Below are positions 1-6,798 of a DNA stretch of 13,137 nt, one piece after another. The stretch spans positions 1-13,137 of the forward strand of contig CALISC010000008.1 in NCBI GenBank assembly GCA_938041945.1. The letters run 5' to 3'. Source of the DNA: an uncultured Acholeplasmataceae bacterium. GTDB taxonomy: Bacteria; Bacillota_I; Bacilli_A; Acholeplasmatales; Acholeplasmataceae. How positions within the stretch are numbered: the stretch's first letter is position 1; the number at the start of each line of letters is the position of its first letter. The position numbers were made by a program, and so were the translations under genes. Under the pieces are notes generated by a model. That model had not been told where the DNA came from, searched no databases, and saw only the letters and a program-made list of their open reading frames with translations.

Positions 1-7
1 TATTTTA

Positions 8-48
8 TTTCTTTTTGTTTCGTTTATTTTAAGTGAAACAAAAAGAAA
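8..48. repeat. Perfect 14-bp inverted repeat, 13-nt loop
   Basis: The arm at 8-21 (core CTTTTTGTTTC, 11-21) is matched exactly by its reverse complement at 35-48. Neither side is followed directly by a clean T-run, so it is a poor match to an intrinsic terminator. It is very A/T rich and could partly be chance. Confidence 0.5.
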
Positions 49-57
49 AATTATTAT

Positions 58-111
58 GGGGTTTTAAAGCGATTCCCCTTACATATTATAGTAGGTTCAA
101 TATGCTTTTTT
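58..111 (+). other. Possible structured RNA 3' end: two small hairpins then T6
   Basis: GGGG at 58-61 can pair with CCCC at 75-78 across a 13-nt loop. A second hairpin pairs CATATT (82-87) with AATATG (99-104) and is followed by C and six T (106-111). Two stems ending in a T-run resemble the tail of a small RNA or of an upstream transcript. The second stem is weak (6 bp, A/T rich), so this is suggestive only. Confidence 0.25.
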
Positions 112-205
112 AAATATAAAACACTAAAAGTTTTGTATAAAGTGGGGCAAAGCGCAACATTTTTTATGTATTTTAAGCAAAAAATTTTAAATTAGCTTTA
201 TTTTA

Positions 206-241
206 AACAGTTTAAACGCTTTATAAAGCGATTAAACTGTT
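206..241. repeat. 36-nt inverted repeat with palindromic centre
   Basis: AACAGTTTAA (206-215) pairs with TTAAACTGTT (232-241). After one A/A mismatch (216/231) the centre CGCTTTATAAAGCG (217-230) is itself a perfect palindrome. All 36 nt are self-complementary except for that one pair. It could be a hairpin in RNA or an operator-like DNA site. It lies about 170 nt upstream of the folA-like start, and no T-run follows it directly. Confidence 0.55.
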
Positions 242-247
242 AAGACG

Positions 248-281
248 AAAACTTATTAAGTTTTATTATTTTTTTATTTTT
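248..281 (+). terminator. Weak candidate intrinsic terminator
   Basis: AAAACTTA (248-255) and TAAGTTTT (257-264) are exact reverse complements around a single T, so a realistic fold is a 7-bp stem with a 3-nt loop. A long T-rich tract follows to about 281. The stem contains only one C/G pair, so it would be weak alone, but it sits just after the larger 206-241 hairpin. It may end an upstream plus-strand transcript. Confidence 0.3.
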
Positions 282-326
282 GAATCTAGAAGCAGAAGAC
301 TTAAAGCGTTTTTAAAAGACGTTCAC

Positions 327-356
327 TTGTTCAAGAATATCGTTAATTTTTATTAT
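327..356 (+). promoter_or_regulatory. Candidate sigma-A-type promoter for the folA-like gene
   Basis: A TTGTTC box at 327-332 is followed after 18 nt by TATTAT at 351-356, resembling -35 and -10 elements. It would give a leader of about 50 nt before the ATG at 414. In DNA this AT-rich, such matches occur by chance, so support is modest. Confidence 0.35.
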
Positions 357-413
357 GCTATCATTTTAGAGTAAATAAACAAATTTTTTATAAAGAACTA
401 ATTAGAGGGAAAT

Positions 414-1220
414 ATGATTTTTTCAATTTTAGCAATAGATAAAAACAACTTAATCGGCAAAGAAAACAAATTGCCTTGGCACTACCCTCTAGACTTAAAA
501 CATTTTAAAGAAAAAACTTTTAATAAAAATGTTTTAATGGGTTTATCTACTTATACTTCATTGACTGAAGACTACAATTTTGACCTTTCTCATTTTAAAG
601 AAGTATATGTTGCAAGTAAAGATATTGTTTTTAAAAACAATAAAGTTAAGTTAGTTTCAGATGTTAGTGATTTTTTAAAAACTTTTACAGAAGATCTATT
701 TATAATTGGCGGAAAAGCGTTATTTGAAGGGACTTTAAATTCTTCTGATTTAGTTTATCTTACAAAAATAAATAAGGAATATACTGGTGATGTATATCTT
801 GATTTTGATTTTTCTGAATTCAAAAAAATCAAAGAAAAACAAAATGAAGAGTTGACTTTTTTAACTTTAATTAAAAAATCTGTTCCAGTTCTTAATATTA
901 AAGAAATTTATCTAAAAGTGATTTTAAATAAAGAAAAAACTTTTGAGTTCAGATTAAATACACCAGATAGAAACATAATAAAAACAGGCAGTTTAGTTTG
1001 TCTAAAAAGTGATAACCACAGCCTGATTGTAAAAATTAGCAAAATTCTTCATTATAAAAATTGGGAAATGGCCTTAGATAAACATTTTAACACTGATTTT
1101 AACTATTGTTTTAAAAATCAAAATGAAGCACTTTTAGAACTTTCTAAATACTACACACATGCAGATATACAAAAGTATGGTTTGGTTGCTTATGAACTAA
1201 CTGAGGTTAAAAATGTATAA
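414..1220 (+). CDS. folA: Dihydrofolate reductase-like domain fused to an ASCH-like domain
   Basis: Residues 1-156 follow the DHFR fold order (folate to tetrahydrofolate, NADPH-dependent, cytosolic). LIGKENKLPWHYPLD holds W22 and the catalytic D27, MGLSTY begins at 42, IIGG is at 97-100, YLTKI is at 115-119 and GD at 125-126. Residues about 160-265 look like an ASCH domain, a beta-barrel fold linked to RNA or nucleotide binding: YLKVILNKEKTFEFR (166-180), a G-x-L-V core near 192, and a final YGLVAYEL (255-262). Typical DHFRs are about 160 residues, so the extra 110 are an added domain. By my alignment the NADPH-phosphate arginine (E. coli R44) is L44 and the folate-carboxylate arginine (E. 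coli R57) is F61, so normal DHFR activity is uncertain. The start is supported by AGAGGGA at 404-410. The stop overlaps the next gene by 8 nt, suggesting coupled translation. Confidence 0.8.
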   Translation: MIFSILAIDKNNLIGKENKLPWHYPLDLKHFKEKTFNKNVLMGLSTYTSLTEDYNFDLSHFKEVYVASKDIVFKNNKVKLVSDVSDFLKTFTEDLFIIGGKALFEGTLNSSDLVYLTKINKEYTGDVYLDFDFSEFKKIKEKQNEELTFLTLIKKSVPVLNIKEIYLKVILNKEKTFEFRLNTPDRNIIKTGSLVCLKSDNHSLIVKISKILHYKNWEMALDKHFNTDFNYCFKNQNEALLELSKYYTHADIQKYGLVAYELTEVKNV

Positions 1221-2469
1221 ACTGGTATGTTTTAATTACGATAAAGACGGCAGAGGTGTCGTGAAGTTAGGAAACAAAGTAGGTTTTGTTAAAAACCTAT
1301 TAGTCGGAGAAGAGTGTATACTTACCCAAATTACGGATAAAAAGAAATTCTTTGAAGCAGAAATAGACCACTTAACCAACACCTTAACGGAACAATCTAA
1401 AGAAAGAGTATCACTAACTTACAACGGAACTTACAATCTTGCTCATCTTTCTTTTAGTGAACAACTTAACTTTCAGCAAGTCATCACTCAAAACTCATTT
1501 GAAAGAAGTGGTTTAACTTTTCCAAAAATAAACAAATGTATATTTTCTGAAGTTGAGACTGGCTACCGCAATAAAGCAGTGCTAATTGCAAATCACGAAC
1601 TGAATTACACGAGACTTGGTTATTATTTTGAAAAAAGTAACCGTTTTTGCCCGCAAGACAAAAACATACTCTACCCACAAAGTTTAACTGATTTAATTTT
1701 TGAGTTAAATGCTGAATTAAATAAAAACAAAATTATACTGAAAGATACCGAAAAAGTAATTTTTAGAACTAATTTAGAAAAGGATTTTCAAGTAACTTTT
1801 ATTTTAAAAAGAAACAACAGAGAAACTATACATAAACTGACCAATTTAAATAGTCTTTTAAAGCAAAACATTTCTATTCACTATATACTAAACGAAAAAA
1901 CATGTGTTGCTATAGGTAGTGAGTTTATAAAACATAAAGTAGACAACATACAATACCTTTTAAACGGTTTTGCTTTCTTTCAAACAAACGCGTATATGAC
2001 GACGAAAATGTTTAGAGAAATACTTAAAGAAATAAGTCCAGAAAATAGCGTTATTGACGCATTTTCAGGGATTTCTACAATAGGGCAATACATCGCTAAA
2101 ACTGCTAAAAAAGTCTACTCAATTGAAATTAATAAAGACGCAAATATTTGCGCAAAAAAATGCATAGAGTTAAATAAAATTACTAACTTAGAAATATTGG
2201 AAGGAGACTTTACTTACCAGTTTTGTAAGGTCAAAAATAAAGCAGACACAATAATTTTAGACCCACCTAAAGCAGGTGTAAACCAAGTAGTGCTAGCTCA
2301 AGTAAATCAAGCAAACCTAGATAAAATAATTTACCTTTCTTGCAATCTACCTACGCTAATTCGCGACCTTAAAATCCTTACAAACTTTAAGATTACTAAA
2401 ATACAACCATTTAAGAACTTCCCACAAACCGCAGAATGCGAATCTCTTGTGGTTCTAAGAAAAAAATAA
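1213..2469 (+). CDS. rlmD: RlmD/RumA-family 23S rRNA (uracil-C5)-methyltransferase
   Basis: This is an S-adenosylmethionine-dependent RNA m5U methyltransferase of the RumA/TrmA family, probably acting on 23S rRNA. A TRAM-like RNA-binding region occupies about residues 2-55. The methyltransferase core has the AdoMet motif DAFSGISTIG (282-291), acidic E305, and LDPPKAG (349-355). SCNLPTLIRDL (376-386) carries the catalytic cysteine C377, and E410 near the end is the expected general base. The length of 418 is normal for the family. The usual C...CGGC iron-sulphur motif is absent: the aligned stretch SLTYNGTYN (67-75) has no cysteine, and only C146 matches the fourth ligand. This resembles cluster-free relatives. 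GAGG (1203-1206) serves the ATG, which lies inside the upstream gene. The exact target uridine (747, 1939 or both, as in RlmCD) cannot be read from the sequence. Confidence 0.88.
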   Translation: MYKLVCFNYDKDGRGVVKLGNKVGFVKNLLVGEECILTQITDKKKFFEAEIDHLTNTLTEQSKERVSLTYNGTYNLAHLSFSEQLNFQQVITQNSFERSGLTFPKINKCIFSEVETGYRNKAVLIANHELNYTRLGYYFEKSNRFCPQDKNILYPQSLTDLIFELNAELNKNKIILKDTEKVIFRTNLEKDFQVTFILKRNNRETIHKLTNLNSLLKQNISIHYILNEKTCVAIGSEFIKHKVDNIQYLLNGFAFFQTNAYMTTKMFREILKEISPENSVIDAFSGISTIGQYIAKTAKKVYSIEINKDANICAKKCIELNKITNLEILEGDFTYQFCKVKNKADTIILDPPKAGVNQVVLAQVNQANLDKIIYLSCNLPTLIRDLKILTNFKITKIQPFKNFPQTAECESLVVLRKK

Positions 2470-2503
2470 AAAAGCTGTTTATGTAAGCATAAACAGCTTT
2501 TTT
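2468..2503. terminator. Strong bidirectional intrinsic terminator
   Basis: AAAAAAGCTGTTTATG (2468-2483) pairs perfectly over 16 bp with 2488-2503 across a TAAG loop. It has an A-run on one side and a T-run on the other, so it reads as a terminator in both directions. It overlaps the stop codon of the methyltransferase gene and lies 9 nt beyond the stop of the convergent lipoprotein gene, so it probably ends both transcripts. Confidence 0.92.
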
Positions 2504-2512
2504 AAACTCAAG

Positions 2513-5500
2513 TTATTTAAAGTTAAAACCAAAAATTAAGGATGCTCCAAGTTCGCCATGTGGGACTTTTGGGTTCAGACCTTTAACCGGGATACTAATG
2601 TTAATAAAAGTATCGTAGTTTTGTTTTTTAGCAACTGAAACCACAGCATCGTAAACTAGGCGTTTAAGTGCTTTTTGAATTAAATCTTTTTTACTACCAG
2701 GTTCTTTTAGCAGCTCTTCTAAGTTTCCAATCGGATCTTCGCGGTTATCAATAGAAGACGGCATTAAGAAACGACCTGAGAAAAACTCAGAGACAGCCGG
2801 AGACTTATAGTAATAACTGCAGTCTTCTTTGCCAGCGGGCAAATCAGGGCACTTATAGCGCGGGCGAATAGTGTTAATTACTTTATTTTTAGGCTCACCG
2901 TACACGCCAAGTGAATTTTTCTCGCGGTACTCAAAGTCAAAAGTAATATCAAAGGTTTCTCTGCGGTGGCAACGGTGATAAGTTTTTGGAAGTGGTTTGC
3001 CGGGTTCAGGAATTGCTTCTGGAAAATCAATTCGACCAGTTGAAAGTAAGAATGGAGTTTTTAAGTATTTAGCTCCGTCTTTTTCAATTAAGAACTCAAA
3101 ATTGCGTCCATTTGCTTGATTTGAGTTAGCCTGAAGTTCATTTAAAATACTTTGGATAAAAGTTTTTAATTGCTGAATGTTAAAAATCTTAAAGAAGTCG
3201 TTGTTTAGTGGAGTTAAGGTGTTTAACTCAGTATTCTTTAGATAAACATTTGGATCTGAGTTAAAGTAAAAAGTTTTTTTAATCCAGTCAGCGTCTTCAA
3301 ATTCAGGTACAAGGTCTCCTGGTTTTCTGCTTTCAATTGATCTGGTTGTATTAAACAAGGTAAGTTCACGGTTTTCAAACTCGTTGGCACTATAGTCTAG
3401 CTTAGTAGTTCTACGCATATCTTGCAGTAGAAAACCAGGAGCACCGTTAATACCTATATAGCTGTCTTGCATATAAACAAAAGACTTATATAAAGCCAGT
3501 CTTTGAAGTTCTGGACTAAGTGCTTTGACTTCATTCATTTCAGACTCAGGTGTGCTATTAGTTTCATAGTATCCGCCGTCGTTCATGTAGTGAACTCCGT
3601 CCAGGAAGTTATTTTCAATTTTTGAGTTAAAGAAATAAGAAGCAGTAGCCTCTAGTTGACGAAATCCGTAGCCGTGATTACGAAGTACTGAGTTTGCAAA
3701 AGTTAATTTTGATTTAGATGCTACCACTCCATGAATTCCACCAAAATAAGCAGGTACAGATTTTGAACTATCTAGATGCAAAACAGGTCCACTTACTCCG
3801 GCGTTGCCGGCAATTTCAATGTTTCGAAGAGTATTTGTAACGTCTGCTGTGGTAGAAAACGAAAAAATACCGTAAGTGTGGTCAGGGAAACCAAATTCAG
3901 CAAAATCTATAGTGTAATATCTAGCGATATAACTTGCATCTATTTGAAAGTAATTACCGTTTAGATTTAAAGAAAGATAATTTTGTTGGCCACGTTGATA
4001 GTGGGCATATCGCCAATAAATTGAACCAACTTCGGGTACCTTACTTTCAATAGGGTCGCCATTTGCGTCTACTCCCGCTTCAATGTTTTGTGCACCTTTG
4101 CGGTTTTTTTCTAAAAGTAAATCACCTTCTGGTGCTGCAAAGTTTGGTTTTGGCGGGATTTTTTCAAATTGACCAGGTAAGTCCTCTACTTTAATGTTGC
4201 GTTGCAGAAACACATTTGCGTATTTTCTAGCGCCTCGCACATACATTCTAAGTTCTAAGTCTGTGTAGGCGTTGTGTCCTTCTTTTAAAGTAATTTCTTC
4301 GCGGTCTGTGTATAAATTAGTTTTAGTTGTATTATTGGCCTGTTTAGAAATTCCGGAAATTATGGCTTCAACCACAACTTTTTTGTCTTTTAGTGCGGGA
4401 TCTTTAAAAGTAATTTTGCCAGCATTGATTTCATACTGAGACTGTTTTAACAAAGTATTGTTTTCACTATTTTTAAGTACAAACGTTGGAATAATTTTTT
4501 TAAAAAGTAGTTGGTCAATTCCAAACAAAGTCTCAATTGTTGTAATAAACTTGTTTTCAACATCGCTAAAGCGGGCTTTTCTAATGTTTGCAGAAAGTTC
4601 TGGAATGTATTCGTTGTTCATGCCAACTTCTTTGGTGTATTTTTTGTCAAAGTTTTTAAAAGTTTTACTGCGTTCTTTCTTTTCGTCGTATTTATAGACT
4701 TGTCCGTTTAAGTTAAATTTTTCAATTGTGTAAGAAACAGAATAAACGTACTGAGTTATAGTAGTTTTACCGTTTTTAGTTTCGTTGTAGTAAACTCGGT
4801 AAACTCCGGGTTCTTTAAAAGCAAACTCGTTGTTTTTAACCTCAAGACTGTCAATTACTGCTTGGCTGGTGTATTTTGTGTTAATTTGTCTTTGGCGGTC
4901 TTTTAAGCTAAGTTCAACTGTGGTGTGAATTGGACGGTGGCGATGTTTAACCACTGGGTCTAAGTTCTCAATTTGCTCAGTTGAAGTTTCTTTGACTTTA
5001 ACATCTGTGTCTTTATTCATCTTGAAGTTCACAGAAGTTCCTGAGTGAGCAGTGCCATTGACTAATATTTCGTATTTATAATTTGCATTTGGCTCTTTTA
5101 GCGTTAAAGTAACATCTGCGCCCTCTGGTAAGTCTAGAGTTGTGTAGTTTTGAGTTAAATTAAATAAATTACGGTCGTAGTTTAAGCGGTAAGTTTTAAA
5201 ACCTTTTAAAGTTACTTCTAAAGTAATGTCTTTGTCAATTTTAAAAGAATATTCAAAATTAGACTCAAACTGAGTAGGCACACCGTTTACTTTAAACTCT
5301 TTTAAAAACGCACGGTATTGCTCTTTTAGACTAACTACAACTTCTTCGCCATACGGAACTTTATTTAAATCGTTGTGTTGGGTTTTAAACTCAAGATAAG
5401 GCGAAGTTGAGATTTTAAAATTAACTTCTTTTTCGTCGTAAAATACTTTTACTTCTAAGTCTACGTTAATCTTGTATTCAAATAGTGAAGTGTCTAAATC

Positions 5501-6055
5501 GTCTGGATTGGCCCTAAAGAAACCAGTTTGGTTAGATTCATAATATCTGCGGTCATGTTGGCCAAACTGAACCATAAACGGAGCCTTTGGCTTAATTTTG
5601 ACTTTAAAAAGCAGAGTGCTGTCGGCTTCTACTTTATTTAGATCAACTCCGGCTGGCGGAGTTGACTTGCCAACGTAGCCGACTGCTTCAATTTCTTTTG
5701 GTAGTTTAACTGAAAAGAACCCAGAAAACACTAGTTTAATTTTTAAGTCTTTGTCAACTTTGATTTGAAACTTGTTTTCAGTGATATGCACACCTAAATT
5801 GTTGTAAGTAACATCATTGATAAGCAGGTCTTTAAACTCACGATTTTTTAAGTTTAACTCAAAGTGCAAAATTGTGTTTTTAGGAACCTTTGCAAAATCA
5901 GTAACGGTTGCTAACTTACCATTTCGCTCAGCGCCGAAGTAGATAAGTTCGTCTTTACTAAACTCAACTTTTTGAAATACACCCCCACAAGCCGCCAAAA
6001 GCACAGAGGATATAAATAATATAAATAAATATGTTAATTTTTTTAAGATACACAT
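2513..6055 (-). CDS. Large surface lipoprotein with tandem beta modules and a beta-helix domain
   Basis: The N-terminus MCILKK, a hydrophobic stretch and the lipobox LAAC (20-23) indicate export and lipid attachment at C23. About four beta-rich modules follow (roughly 26-112, 113-217, 218-285, 286-355). Several end in an f-x-i/m-x-KD-x-D/T-x-x-V pattern like divergent InlB B-type repeats. An Ig-like region is near 375-447 (FKEPGVYRVYY). NAYTDLELR to VFLQRNI (595-621) and LNGNYFQID (698-706) open a probable right-handed beta-helix running to about 900. A helical patch lies near 955-975, and the protein ends in GASLIFGFNFK. No catalytic motif is recognised. It is a clear paralogue of the partial gene at 10678-13137. 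The start overlaps the upstream stop as TAATG, with AAAAGGAGG at 6066-6074. The function is unknown; adhesion or ligand binding at the cell surface is inferred. Confidence 0.85.
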   Translation of the reverse strand: MCILKKLTYLFILFISSVLLAACGGVFQKVEFSKDELIYFGAERNGKLATVTDFAKVPKNTILHFELNLKNREFKDLLINDVTYNNLGVHITENKFQIKVDKDLKIKLVFSGFFSVKLPKEIEAVGYVGKSTPPAGVDLNKVEADSTLLFKVKIKPKAPFMVQFGQHDRRYYESNQTGFFRANPDDLDTSLFEYKINVDLEVKVFYDEKEVNFKISTSPYLEFKTQHNDLNKVPYGEEVVVSLKEQYRAFLKEFKVNGVPTQFESNFEYSFKIDKDITLEVTLKGFKTYRLNYDRNLFNLTQNYTTLDLPEGADVTLTLKEPNANYKYEILVNGTAHSGTSVNFKMNKDTDVKVKETSTEQIENLDPVVKHRHRPIHTTVELSLKDRQRQINTKYTSQAVIDSLEVKNNEFAFKEPGVYRVYYNETKNGKTTITQYVYSVSYTIEKFNLNGQVYKYDEKKERSKTFKNFDKKYTKEVGMNNEYIPELSANIRKARFSDVENKFITTIETLFGIDQLLFKKIIPTFVLKNSENNTLLKQSQYEINAGKITFKDPALKDKKVVVEAIISGISKQANNTTKTNLYTDREEITLKEGHNAYTDLELRMYVRGARKYANVFLQRNIKVEDLPGQFEKIPPKPNFAAPEGDLLLEKNRKGAQNIEAGVDANGDPIESKVPEVGSIYWRYAHYQRGQQNYLSLNLNGNYFQIDASYIARYYTIDFAEFGFPDHTYGIFSFSTTADVTNTLRNIEIAGNAGVSGPVLHLDSSKSVPAYFGGIHGVVASKSKLTFANSVLRNHGYGFRQLEATASYFFNSKIENNFLDGVHYMNDGGYYETNSTPESEMNEVKALSPELQRLALYKSFVYMQDSYIGINGAPGFLLQDMRRTTKLDYSANEFENRELTLFNTTRSIESRKPGDLVPEFEDADWIKKTFYFNSDPNVYLKNTELNTLTPLNNDFFKIFNIQQLKTFIQSILNELQANSNQANGRNFEFLIEKDGAKYLKTPFLLSTGRIDFPEAIPEPGKPLPKTYHRCHRRETFDITFDFEYREKNSLGVYGEPKNKVINTIRPRYKCPDLPAGKEDCSYYYKSPAVSEFFSGRFLMPSSIDNREDPIGNLEELLKEPGSKKDLIQKALKRLVYDAVVSVAKKQNYDTFINISIPVKGLNPKVPHGELGASLIFGFNFK
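4193..4273 (-). repeat. Copy 1 of a 27-codon block shared by the two surface proteins
   Basis: This encodes residues 595-621 of the lipoprotein, beginning NAYTDLELR and ending VFLQRNI. It matches the block at 12259-12339 at 18 of 27 residues by direct comparison. It appears to form the entry to the beta-helix. It marks homology between the two genes rather than a mobile repeat. Confidence 0.85.
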
Positions 6056-6783
6056 TAATCATTTTCCTCCTTTTCTGCGGCTTTATGGAAATCAAATGAG
6101 ATGTTTTTAATTAAATCACTGGCTGAGTTTTTAAGTGGTTTTAAAGTAACGCTGTATGAGTACTCATCAAACTTCTCAGTTTTTTCAATATTTTTATTTA
6201 AAGTAAACTCAAAAAAAACTATACCGTTAAAGCCGTTTGCACGGACATTTAGGTATTGATTTTTATCAGTTAAAATATTAGACTTATCAGTTTGCCAGTC
6301 TTTAAACTCAAAGTCATATGACTTATTTGGATCTTGAAGCACTCGCTTATCTTTGTGTTTAATGTCGATAGTCACGCCTTCAAAATTAGTGTAATTTGGC
6401 CAGTTTTCTACAAACAGATAAAAAGTGTGTTTTGGTTTTTCAGTAACATACTGATTATTGACTTCTTTGTAGAACCTTAAAATTGGGATGTTGTTGTCTT
6501 TGAAGTTCATCTCAACTAGGGTTTTGGTGTAGTCGGTTGTTGAGTTGGCTTTCACTTGGAGCGCTTTAATTTGGTCTAAGTAGCTTAGTTTCTTTTCATA
6601 CATATCTTCAATTGAAAGTCTACGCAGTGACTTTATTGCTTTTTTTGAAGTTGTATACCAAAGACGTAAATTGTTAACAGGGGTTTGGCTTGGAATTTGA
6701 ATAGGTCTGGTACCAAAAGCGGCAACTAATCCCAGTGAGACAAATATTAAGATAGTAATTAAAAAGAAGGTAAATTTTTTCAT
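6055..6783 (-). CDS. Small secreted or membrane-anchored protein of unknown function
   Basis: The protein has 242 residues. MKK and a hydrophobic segment (about 5-23, ending LGLVAAFG) form an uncleaved anchor or a signal peptide. There is no lipobox cysteine, in fact no cysteine at all. The rest is hydrophilic: a helical, lysine-rich stretch (about 45-82), then a probably beta-rich part with aromatic patches (YLFVENWPNY, 122-131; FEFKDWQTD, 158-166; VFFEFTLN, 189-196). I do not recognise the family. It sits between the ABC permease and the lipoprotein, 15 nt after the former and overlapping the latter by TAATG. A strong AAAAGGAG (6790-6797) lies 6 nt before the ATG. Position suggests an extracytoplasmic partner of the exporter or of the surface proteins, which is inference. 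Confidence 0.8.
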   Translation of the reverse strand: MKKFTFFLITILIFVSLGLVAAFGTRPIQIPSQTPVNNLRLWYTTSKKAIKSLRRLSIEDMYEKKLSYLDQIKALQVKANSTTDYTKTLVEMNFKDNNIPILRFYKEVNNQYVTEKPKHTFYLFVENWPNYTNFEGVTIDIKHKDKRVLQDPNKSYDFEFKDWQTDKSNILTDKNQYLNVRANGFNGIVFFEFTLNKNIEKTEKFDEYSYSVTLKPLKNSASDLIKNISFDFHKAAEKEEND

Positions 6784-6798
6784 TTAAAACTCCTTTTG

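Larger units (their letters stand above)
1..413. other. AT-rich non-coding region with several inverted repeats
   Basis: No reading frame of credible length, no tRNA or rRNA signature and no CRISPR repeat is visible on either strand. The stretch holds four inverted repeats (8-48, 58-78 with 82-104, 206-241, 248-264), T-rich runs after two of them, and a candidate promoter for the downstream gene near 327-356. It could contain the 3' end and terminator of an upstream plus-strand gene or a small structured RNA. Which of these applies cannot be decided from this sequence alone. Confidence 0.6.

Noticed and set aside
58..111. A tRNA or tracrRNA in the upstream region
   Set aside because: No cloverleaf can be drawn around the GGTTCAA at 94-100, and no CRISPR repeat or anti-repeat partner or Cas9 gene is in the window.
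66..308. AAAGCG recurring at 66, 149, 225 and 303 as a degenerate CRISPR array or regular repeat
   Set aside because: Only six to nine bases are shared, spacing varies (83, 76, 78), flanks do not match, and no Cas gene is present.
3776..4711. Short plus-strand reading frames inside the lipoprotein gene
   Set aside because: They lie opposite conserved coding sequence, have no ribosome-binding site and show no protein-like features; similar shadows occur opposite the other operon genes.
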